Below are positions 1-6,510 of a stretch of DNA of 7,117 bases, one piece after another (the first letter of the stretch is position 1; every line of letters starts with the position of its first letter). The stretch is from the NCBI GenBank assembly GCA_946481225.1, contig CAMLNJ010000155.1, positions 1 to 7,117 on the forward strand. Reading direction: 5' to 3'. The notes beneath the pieces are model-generated. The model had not been told where the DNA came from. It saw only the letters and a list, made by a program, of their open reading frames with translations, and did no database searches. A program made the translations under genes and the position numbers. Source of the stretch: an uncultured Verrucomicrobiota bacterium. GTDB taxonomy: Bacteria > Verrucomicrobiota > Verrucomicrobiae > Opitutales > Opitutaceae.

Positions 1-516
<516 letters not shown>

Positions 517-528
517 ATTACGCGGAGC

Positions 529-542
529 CGAAAGGCGGAGCG
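529..542. repeat. Short dispersed motif CGAAAGGCGGAGCG (copy 1)
   Basis: This 14-mer just downstream of the groES stop recurs at 923-938 as CGAAAGGGGCGGAGCG, differing by a two-base insertion. Both copies lie in gaps of the chaperone cluster and the second sits between two hairpins. They may be fragments of one dispersed intergenic element. With only two short GC-rich copies, chance cannot be excluded. Confidence 0.4.
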
Positions 543-544
543 TT

Positions 545-841
545 TCAGGCGATGACGCCGAGGATGTCGTCCTCGCGGACGAGGGTGAACTTCTCGCCCT
601 CGATCTTCACCTCGGTGCCGCCGTATTTGCTGATGAGAACCTTGTCGCCGACCTTGACCTCGAAGGCGGTGACCTTGCCGTTCTCGTCCTTCTTGCCGGT
701 GCCGAGGGCGATGACTTCGGCCTCCTGCGGCTTCTCCTTGGCGGAATCGGGGATGATGATGCCGCCGCGGACCTGCTCTTTTTCCTCGATGTGCTTCACG
801 AGGACGCGATCGCCGATGGGCTTGATTTTGACTTTGGCCAT
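545..841 (-). CDS. groES: Co-chaperonin GroES (Hsp10)
   Basis: This is a complete 98-residue co-chaperonin, the usual size (E. coli 97). GroES forms a heptameric lid that caps the GroEL ring and closes the folding chamber. Visible landmarks are [11 protein letters not shown] near the N-terminus, the mobile-loop region around residues 17-35 with the GroEL-contacting hydrophobic triplet I28-I29-I30 in GGIIIPD, the roof-hairpin region [20 protein letters not shown] in the core barrel, and the C-terminal EDDILGVIA. The start at 841 fits the family. Its leader (842 onward on the minus strand) is rich in A and C, with no Shine-Dalgarno. It lies 124 bases after dnaK and 67 bases before groEL in the same direction. 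I see no convincing promoter or CIRCE in the 124-base gap, so it may be cotranscribed with dnaK, or use a promoter I cannot recognise. Confidence 0.98.
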   Translation of the reverse strand: MAKVKIKPIGDRVLVKHIEEKEQVRGGIIIPDSAKEKPQEAEVIALGTGKKDENGKVTAFEVKVGDKVLISKYGGTEVKIEGEKFTLVREDDILGVIA

Positions 842-905
842 GTTGGTTGGGTTTTGGTTTTAACGCTTACGGGAGTTCAGGTTGTATCCTGTTATTGGTT
901 ACAGC

Positions 906-925
906 TCGCCCGGCGGGCCGGGCGA
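906..925. repeat. Perfect 8-bp hairpin between dnaK and groES
   Basis: TCGCCCGG at 906-913 and CCGGGCGA at 918-925 pair perfectly around a four-base loop. It lies 14 bases from the hairpin at 940-959, so the dnaK-groES gap carries tandem strong stems. Neither is followed by a T-run on the minus strand, so a standard intrinsic terminator is not supported. They could protect the dnaK 3' end, attenuate readthrough into groES, or be repeat elements. Confidence 0.6.
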
Positions 926-939
926 AAGGGGCGGAGCGA

Positions 940-963
940 CGGCGGGCCGGAGCCCGCCGCTAC
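940..963 (-). repeat. REP-like element A: GTAG foot plus 8-bp hairpin after dnaK
   Basis: On the minus strand this reads GTAG (963-960) followed directly by an 8-bp perfect stem, CGGCGGGC and GCCCGCCG (959-940), with a TCCG loop. The dnaK stop codon lies only two bases upstream of GTAG. A GTAG tetranucleotide at the foot of a small palindrome is the hallmark of REP elements recognised by RAYT (TnpA-REP) transposases. The same layout occurs at 5245-5303. No RAYT gene is in the window, so REP identity is inferred from structure alone. Confidence 0.55.
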
Positions 964-965
964 GT

Positions 966-2909
<1,944 letters not shown>

Positions 2910-2957
2910 GATGCATGTGGGATAGCAGGGCATATGCGCGGCGGGCGGTTAGCTCCG

Positions 2958-2982
2958 TTACACACTCGGGGTGAGCGGATAA
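2958..2982. promoter_or_regulatory. Imperfect dyad with CIRCE-like half-sites in dnaK leader
   Basis: TTACACACTC (2958-2967) and GAGCGGATAA (2973-2982) form an imperfect inverted repeat, 7 of 10 positions complementary, around five bases. The ends match the pattern TTA...CTC / GAG...TAA of CIRCE (TTAGCACTC-N9-GAGTGCTAA), but each arm is one base longer and the spacer is 5, not 9. It overlaps the -10-like hexamer of dnaK, where a heat-shock repressor site would sit. Binding by HrcA is speculative. Confidence 0.25.
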
Positions 2983-2984
2983 TA
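2979..2984 (-). promoter_or_regulatory. Possible -10 element for dnaK
   Basis: On the minus strand this hexamer reads TATTAT, one base from the TATAAT consensus, inside an AT-rich patch (2979-2990) that is exceptional in this GC-rich gap. No good -35 hexamer lies 16-18 bases upstream (GCGGAC at 17), which could mean an activator or alternative sigma factor. It would give a leader of about 60 bases before the dnaK start. Confidence 0.35.
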
Positions 2985-3034
2985 AATTTAGCGAGTCCAA
3001 AGTCCGCCATTCTCCCCTCGCCCTGTTCGCGCCG

Positions 3035-3059
3035 CATTGTCCCACTTCGAGGCACAATG
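3035..3059. promoter_or_regulatory. Dyad CATTGT-N13-ACAATG in divergent region
   Basis: A perfect 6-bp inverted repeat (3035-3040 and 3054-3059) around 13 bases; two further inner C/G positions also pair. It lies between the divergent dnaK and Lon-domain genes. It could be a transcription-factor site or a chance dyad. The binding protein is unknown. Confidence 0.3.
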
Positions 3060-3073
3060 GCGCGGATTCGGAT

Positions 3074-3100
3074 CGTCCGTGGCGCAGTGAGTCACGGACG
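3074..3100. promoter_or_regulatory. 27-bp dyad CGTCCGTG-N11-CACGGACG, candidate operator
   Basis: A perfect 8-bp inverted repeat (3074-3081 and 3093-3100) around 11 bases, 27 bp overall, the same total length as CIRCE but unrelated in sequence. It is the strongest dyad in the dnaK/Lon-domain intergenic region, about 70 bases upstream of the Lon-domain start. Its centre is 40 bp from that of the 3035-3059 dyad, about four helical turns, so both would lie on the same DNA face. It could instead form an RNA stem-loop. Confidence 0.4.
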
Positions 3101-3135
3101 CGCCCGGGGAGTGTTTTTGTGGGCAACGCAACCTA

Positions 3136-3163
3136 TTGCAGCCCGCCCGGCCCTTGCTACGGT
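3136..3163 (+). promoter_or_regulatory. Weak candidate promoter for the Lon-domain gene
   Basis: TTGCAG (3136-3141), 16 bases, then TACGGT (3158-3163). Each hexamer matches only about half the sigma-70 consensus. If real, transcription would begin at about the ATG at 3170, giving a leaderless or nearly leaderless mRNA, in keeping with the lack of a Shine-Dalgarno. Confidence 0.25.
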
Positions 3164-3169
3164 GCGCAC

Positions 3170-3847
3170 ATGGAAATCGAGATCACGCTTCCCGACGAAG
3201 TCGCGGTGATGACCCTGCCCGGCGTGGCTTTCTTTCCGCAGGCGCTGCTGCCTCTCCACATCTTCGAGCCGCGGTATCGTCAGATGCTGCGCGACTCGCT
3301 CGACACCCATCGCCTCTTCGCCGTCGCCGGGCTGGACGTGAAACGCTCGGCCCACGCCTTCGAACCGCTCTACCGCGTCGCCACCGTGGGCATCGTTCGC
3401 GCCTGCCAGGGCCGCGAGGACGGCACCTCCAATCTCCTGCTCCAAGGCCTCACGCGCGTGGCGGTGACGGAAATCATCGGCGAGGAGCCCTATCGTCGCA
3501 TCAAGATCCGCGCGCTGAGCAGCACCCCCGGCGCCAGCGACGAGGAAAACTCCCGGCTTCGCGCACGGCTCTCCCGTCTGCTGGGCACCCGACTGCGCCT
3601 CGGTGGCGAAGGCGCGGACGAGTTGACCAAATTTCTCCGCAGCATCGAGGACCCGGAAACGTTCGTGGATCTGGCGGCGTTCAATCTCTGCGCCGACGCG
3701 CGCCTCAAGCAGCGGCTGCTCGAGACCCTCAACATCCACGAGCGCATCGCGCTGCTCTGCGAGTGGGCGAACCGCGAGGTGGAATCGCTCCGGCTGCGCA
3801 AGACCCTCCAGGGCAAACTCGCGGACGACGACATTTCCCGCAATTGA
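3170..3847 (+). CDS. Stand-alone Lon N-terminal (substrate-binding) domain protein
   Basis: This is a 225-residue protein matching the N-terminal domain of Lon protease (LON_substr_bdg family) without the AAA+ ATPase or Ser-Lys peptidase parts. The hallmark is at residues 16-40: LP then FFP, LPLHIFEPRY and ML, typical of the domain's first beta strands. LFAVAGL, TVGIVRA and LLLQGLTRV follow in the expected order, and the C-terminal half (from about 140) is helical and charged. Such short proteins are widespread in bacteria and are usually annotated as peptidase S16 or LON domain proteins. With no catalytic domain this one cannot be a protease by itself; a role as adaptor or substrate binder is inference. 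The ATG at 3170 was chosen because conserved sequence begins right after it; an in-frame upstream GTG at 3119 would add 17 residues of unlikely composition. Divergence from dnaK suits a proteostasis role. No Shine-Dalgarno is visible. Confidence 0.85.
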   Translation: MEIEITLPDEVAVMTLPGVAFFPQALLPLHIFEPRYRQMLRDSLDTHRLFAVAGLDVKRSAHAFEPLYRVATVGIVRACQGREDGTSNLLLQGLTRVAVTEIIGEEPYRRIKIRALSSTPGASDEENSRLRARLSRLLGTRLRLGGEGADELTKFLRSIEDPETFVDLAAFNLCADARLKQRLLETLNIHERIALLCEWANREVESLRLRKTLQGKLADDDISRN

Positions 3848-4154
3848 GGCCGCCGCGGCCGCGGAGCGCGGCGTGGCGCGTCCGCCCAAACTTTGTCTGG
3901 CGGGCCGGTCGCGCCGTTCCGTCGCGCCGCTTCGATACCGCGCGGATTTTGCGCGAACACGCCGCAAGCCAACCCGTGCGCAAGATTCATCGCCGCCGCT
4001 AATTTAGTCCCGCTGTCCGCGCTTTTAGGCGCCGGGGTCCGGCCGCTTCCGCCTCGCCGCCGCGCTTATTTTCACCGGAGCATCCGGTGCGATCCTGTCG
4101 GCGCATCGCGCCGATTAGCCGCCCCCAAAAGCGACCCAAACGACCAAGACCCGC
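3848..4154. other. Intergenic gap between Lon-domain gene and HiPIP gene
   Basis: No credible gene lies in these 307 bases; open frames here are GC-driven and lack coding character. Directly after the Lon-domain stop is a strong palindrome: GGCCG-CCG-CGGCC at 3848-3860, overlapping the 12-base perfect palindrome CCGCGGCCGCGG at 3853-3864. It might end transcription but has no T-run. Further on are the small palindrome CTAATTTAG (3999-4007), a 5-bp hairpin at 4031-4043 and two hairpins at 4073-4114. The last 35 bases before the HiPIP start are rich in C and A and poor in G and T. I see no convincing -35/-10 pair. Confidence 0.6.
4073..4114 (+). promoter_or_regulatory. Two tandem 7-bp hairpins with 3-base loops upstream of HiPIP
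   Basis: CACCGGA-GCA-TCCGGTG (4073-4089) and TCGGCGC-ATC-GCGCCGA (4098-4114) are both perfect 7-bp stems with three-base loops, eight bases apart, ending 40 bases before the HiPIP start. A third smaller one, GCCGG-GGT-CCGGC, lies at 4031-4043. They could be leader RNA structures or operator dyads. GC-rich DNA makes short stems common, so function is uncertain. Confidence 0.35.
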
Positions 4155-4469
4155 ATGAACACCCGCCGCAGCTTCCTCAAATTCATTCCCGCCACCCTCG
4201 GCGCCTGCGCCCTCGCCCCCCGCATCCTCGCCGCGGACGCACCCGCGCCCGTCGAAGAATCCGACCCCGCGGCCGCCGCCCTCGGCTACAAGAAGGACGC
4301 CGCCGCCGTGGACACCAAGAAATACGCGCAGTTCAAAGCCGGCAGCACCTGCTCCAACTGCGCCCTCTTCGCGGGCAAGGCCGGCGACGCCACCGGCCCC
4401 TGCATGGCCCTCGCCAACCGCCCGGTCTCGTCCAATGGCTGGTGCATGGTCTGGGCGAAGAAGCCCTGA
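4155..4469 (+). CDS. High-potential iron-sulfur protein (HiPIP), Tat-exported
   Basis: A 104-residue precursor of a HiPIP, a small periplasmic [4Fe-4S] protein that carries single electrons at high potential, for example to a terminal oxidase or (in phototrophs) a reaction centre. The N-terminus MNTRRSFLKF is a twin-arginine signal, as expected for a protein exported with its cluster folded. A hydrophobic stretch follows and cleavage is likely near A26-A27. The mature part has the family features: LGY at 43-45 (equivalent of the conserved cluster-side Tyr), then four cluster cysteines C66, C69, C83 and C97 in C-x2-C-x13-C-x13-C spacing, with GWC near the end. C18 within the hydrophobic stretch could form a weak lipobox (LGAC), so a Tat lipoprotein is a lesser alternative. 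It appears monocistronic. The electron partners are not in the window. The leader is A/C-rich without a Shine-Dalgarno. Confidence 0.93.
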   Translation: MNTRRSFLKFIPATLGACALAPRILAADAPAPVEESDPAAAALGYKKDAAAVDTKKYAQFKAGSTCSNCALFAGKAGDATGPCMALANRPVSSNGWCMVWAKKP

Positions 4470-4484
4470 CCCGGCGCGTCCGGG
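4470..4484. terminator. Small hairpin between convergent stops, possible bidirectional terminator
   Basis: CCCGG-N5-CCGGG is a perfect 5-bp stem that fills almost the whole 16-base space between the HiPIP stop (4467-4469) and the stop of the minus-strand gene (4488-4486). Its position suits termination for both convergent genes, but neither strand has a T-run and the stem is short, so the call is weak. Confidence 0.3.
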
Positions 4485-4485
4485 C

Positions 4486-5097
4486 TCAATGGGCGACGAG
4501 CAGCTTCTCGTGCTCGACCGCCTCCCCCCGGGCTTCTCCGGTGAGTTTCGACTTCGCGAAGGCGAGCAGCCCGGCCATCTTGCCGCTCGGCGCGTCCCAA
4601 TATTCGGCGGAGTGGATACGCACCCGGAGCAAAGCCAAATGCTTGTCGTCCGGCCCGCCCGGAAACCACGCCTTCAGCTCGGGGGTCCACAGCCGGCGAA
4701 CCCGTTCAACGTCGCGGACCAAACGCGCCCGGCCGGAGAGCGACACGTAACGCTGATCCTTCGGCTCGGAATAAGCCAAGTTCACCTCGTGCTCGGACTC
4801 GATCTCGGCGACCTTGCCCGAGTCGTCCGCGGTAAGAAACCAGAGCTCGCCGTTTTCCAGGCCGCGGCCGTGCGCGACCATGGGGCGGCTACGCAAGCCG
4901 CCGTCGGGCGCCACGGTTGTGAGCATGGCGGTGCCGAAGTCCTTGATCAACTCGGAGAGTTTGCGGGCCGTTTCCGCATCGGGCGGCGTCCACGGGCGAC
5001 GCGCGGAGGAAGAAGAAGAGGAGGAACCGGACGTCGATTGGCCGCCAACCGTGCCGCGTTCCTCATAGCCAAGCATGTCGGATTCAATGGTGCTCAT
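4486..5097 (-). CDS. General stress protein 26-like FMN-binding split-barrel protein
   Basis: A 203-residue protein of the pyridoxamine 5'-phosphate oxidase-like split-barrel group, closest in pattern to general stress protein 26 (GSP26/YdaG). The core starts near residue 46 and includes FGTAMLTTV, then RSRPM (69-73, the flavin-phosphate-binding type of strand), GELWFLT, VNLAYSEPKDQRYVSLSGRARLV, and a late RVRIHSAEYWD strand, followed by GKMAGLL. Family members bind flavins or related cofactors; a true PNP oxidase role is unlikely and the substrate is unknown. Residues 1-40 are a non-family extension with a run of seven serines (25-31) encoded by TCC/TCT codons, probably a disordered linker. 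The ATG at 5097 was chosen over an in-frame start at 5166, whose extra 23 residues look non-coding; M8 at 5076 is another option. It converges on the HiPIP gene with 16 bases between stops, and is separated from cysA by a repeat-bearing gap. Confidence 0.85.
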   Translation of the reverse strand: MSTIESDMLGYEERGTVGGQSTSGSSSSSSSARRPWTPPDAETARKLSELIKDFGTAMLTTVAPDGGLRSRPMVAHGRGLENGELWFLTADDSGKVAEIESEHEVNLAYSEPKDQRYVSLSGRARLVRDVERVRRLWTPELKAWFPGGPDDKHLALLRVRIHSAEYWDAPSGKMAGLLAFAKSKLTGEARGEAVEHEKLLVAH

Positions 5098-5105
5098 AGT
5101 GTCCC

Positions 5106-5111
5106 AAAATA
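5106..5111 (-). promoter_or_regulatory. Possible -10 for the GSP26-like gene
   Basis: On the minus strand this is TATTTT, eight bases before the ATG, in a GC-rich stretch. If used, transcription would start at or next to the ATG, giving a leaderless mRNA. No -35 match is apparent (TGCCCG at 17 bases). GGGA between them is a poor and very close Shine-Dalgarno alternative. Confidence 0.25.
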
Positions 5112-5140
5112 GCCCGCCTCCCGCCGCCCGGGCATCGGGC

Positions 5141-5158
5141 CGCGAGCCGAAGCCCGCG
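5141..5158. repeat. Imperfect 7-bp hairpin upstream of GSP26-like gene
   Basis: CGCGAGC (5141-5147) and GCCCGCG (5152-5158) pair with one A-C mismatch around the loop CGAA. It resembles the 940-959 hairpin in size and tetraloop length but lacks the GTAG foot. It may be a decayed member of the local hairpin family or chance. Confidence 0.3.
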
Positions 5159-5244
5159 AGGGACAAAGCGCGTGGGGCGACGCGGTGCCGGAGCCCGTCC
5201 GTCCTCAGGAAGATCCGAAATCAGGCGAGGCGCGCTTGCCGAAC

Positions 5245-5269
5245 CCACGGGCGACACGCCCGTGGCTAC
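5245..5269 (-). repeat. REP-like element B: GTAG foot, 8-bp stem, GTGTC loop
   Basis: On the minus strand GTAG (5269-5266) is followed at once by stem CCACGGGC, loop GTGTC and stem GCCCGTGG (5265-5245). It lies about 110 bases after the cysA stop, in a typical 3'-intergenic position for REPs, and faces element C in inverted orientation. The shared foot and loop with a different stem suggest conserved structure. Confidence 0.65.
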
Positions 5270-5279
5270 ACAAGTTCTT

Positions 5280-5303
5280 GTAGTCCCGGCCGTGTCGGCC
5301 GGG
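5280..5303 (+). repeat. REP-like element C: GTAG foot, perfect stem, GTGTC loop, inverted partner of B
   Basis: On the plus strand GTAG (5280-5283), one T, then stem CCCGGCC, loop GTGTC and stem GGCCGGG (5285-5303). Foot and loop match element B while the stem sequence differs. The two GTAG feet face each other across ten bases (5270-5279), making a head-to-head inverted pair like a BIME. No associated RAYT transposase gene is in the window. Confidence 0.65.
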
Positions 5304-5378
5304 TGGGGAGGGGCACTATTTCGGGCCGGCTGGAGATATCCTGACCGACCTTTATCCCCGGTTGCCCATCCCCACTTT

Positions 5379-6467
5379 TCAGATGCCCCGCCCGGGGTCG
5401 GCGACGGAGGCGTCCGCGTCCTCGGCGGCGACGTCGCGCTCGGTGAAGGCGCCGGAGGGGAACAGGCGGATGTGGCGGAAGACGACCCAGCCCACGTCGC
5501 CCGCGACGAGCCCGAGCTCGGCGAGGCGGGCTCGGGAGATCTCGGCGTCGATGATCTCGTGGTTGTCGACGCGCTGGAGGGCGACGCGGCCGAAATTGCC
5601 GGCGGAGAAGACGTGCTGCACTTTCACGCGGATGCCGTGCTCGCCTTCGTAGTGACGCTGGATGTCGACGTCGTGCGGACGGACGTAGAGCACGTCGGGG
5701 CCGGCGCCGGGCAGCGGATGGCCAAGTGCGGCGAAACGGTTCACGTTGCCGAGAAATTCGATCACGAACGGCGAGGCCGGCTGGTCGTAAACCTCCTGCG
5801 GCGTGCCGACCTGCTCGATCTTGGCGTTGTTCATGACGACCACCTGGTCGGCGAGCTCGAGGGCCTCCTCCTGGTCGTGGGTGACGAAAATGGTGGTGAC
5901 GCCGATCTCGCGCTGGAAGTGGCGGAGCCAGCGGCGGAGATCCTTGCGCACGCGGGCGTCGAGGGCGCCGAAGGGCTCGTCGAGGAGGAGGACCTTCGGG
6001 TTGACGGCGAGGGCGCGGGCGAGGGCGACGCGCTGACGCTGGCCGCCGGAGAGCTGCGCCGGATAGCGGCCGCCGAGATCGTCGAGCTGGATGAGCTTGA
6101 GGAGCTCCTTCACGCGGGCGCCGATCTGCTCCTTCGAGGGGCGCTCCTTGCGGGGCTTCACGGTGAGGCCGAAGGCGATGTTCTCCGCGACGGTCATGTG
6201 GCGGAAAAGCGCGTAGTGCTGAAACACGAAGCCGACGCCGCGCTTGCCGGCGGGGGTGTCGGTGACGTCCTCGCCGTGGAAATCGATGCGCCCGCTGCCG
6301 GGGTCGGCGAACTCGAGTCCGGCGATGATGCGCAGGAGCGTGGTCTTGCCCGAGCCCGAGGGACCGAGAAGCGCGACGAGCTGGCCGGTGGGCACCTCGA
6401 GGGAGACGTCGGCGAGCGCGGAGTAGGCGCCGAAGGTTTTGGTGATGTTGCGGGCGATGATGGACAT
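5379..6467 (-). CDS. cysA: Sulfate/thiosulfate ABC transporter ATP-binding protein CysA
   Basis: A 362-residue ATPase (E. coli CysA 365) that drives sulfate/thiosulfate import as a dimer bound to CysT and CysW on the cytoplasmic face of the inner membrane. All ABC motifs are intact: Walker A GPSGSGKT at 35-42, Q-loop Q83, signature LSGGQ at 139-143, Walker B LLLDEP at 160-165, D-loop ALDA at 168-171 and switch H197 in VTHD. Residues from about 240 form the C-terminal regulatory (TOBE-like) domain, with FLGNVNRF and YVRPHDVDI as in CysA-type proteins. Substrate assignment rests on this C-terminal pattern and on the adjacent cysW; molybdate or spermidine ATPases share the N-terminal motifs. The start is fixed by [13 protein letters not shown]. 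It lies 43 bases after cysW, and that gap is almost wholly a heptad repeat with no Shine-Dalgarno. Confidence 0.95.
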   Translation of the reverse strand: MSIIARNITKTFGAYSALADVSLEVPTGQLVALLGPSGSGKTTLLRIIAGLEFADPGSGRIDFHGEDVTDTPAGKRGVGFVFQHYALFRHMTVAENIAFGLTVKPRKERPSKEQIGARVKELLKLIQLDDLGGRYPAQLSGGQRQRVALARALAVNPKVLLLDEPFGALDARVRKDLRRWLRHFQREIGVTTIFVTHDQEEALELADQVVVMNNAKIEQVGTPQEVYDQPASPFVIEFLGNVNRFAALGHPLPGAGPDVLYVRPHDVDIQRHYEGEHGIRVKVQHVFSAGNFGRVALQRVDNHEIIDAEISRARLAELGLVAGDVGWVVFRHIRLFPSGAFTERDVAAEDADASVADPGRGI

Positions 6468-6468
6468 T

Positions 6469-6501
6469 GGAGCAGGGAGCGGGGAGCCAGGAGCTAGGAG
6501 C
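6469..6501. repeat. Five tandem heptads, unit GGAGCNN, between cysW and cysA
   Basis: GGAGC starts at 6469, 6476, 6483, 6490 and 6497, exactly every seven bases, each followed by two variable bases (AG, GG, CA, TA). On the sense strand it reads GCTCC with two variable bases. The array covers most of the 43-base cysW-cysA gap and ends one base before the cysA ATG. On the mRNA it is pyrimidine-rich and so cannot supply a Shine-Dalgarno for cysA. Its function is unknown. Confidence 0.85.
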
Positions 6502-6510
6502 CGGCGGCAA

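Noticed and set aside
906..959. Intrinsic terminator after dnaK
   Set aside because: Stems are strong but no T-run follows on the minus strand, so they were listed as repeats rather than as a terminator.
842..965. Search for CIRCE or a sigma-32-type promoter between dnaK and groES
   Set aside because: No TTAGCACTC / GAGTGCTAA arms and no CTTGAA plus CCCCAT pair; only weak hexamers such as GATACA without a partner.
2910..2933. Alternative dnaK start at 2933
   Set aside because: The extra eight residues do not fit the DnaK N-terminus and there is no ribosome-binding site to favour it.
3136..4002. Overlapping 288-codon frame within the Lon-domain gene and the following gap
   Set aside because: Arg/Pro/Ala-rich out-of-frame translation of a high-GC gene with no recognisable family.
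4206..4211. Lipobox cysteine (C18) making the HiPIP a lipoprotein
   Set aside because: LGAC is a poor lipobox and lies early in the hydrophobic stretch; an AxA-type cleavage near residues 24-27 fits better. It is kept only as an alternative.
5245..5303. CRISPR repeats or an attachment site
   Set aside because: Only two hairpins with different stem sequences and a ten-base spacer in inverted orientation; no direct repeats and no cas or integrase gene.
5172..6497. A 441-codon open frame on the plus strand opposite cysA
   Set aside because: Same codon-bias shadow; the composition is Gly/Ala/Glu/Asp-rich with no domain, while cysA has every ABC motif.
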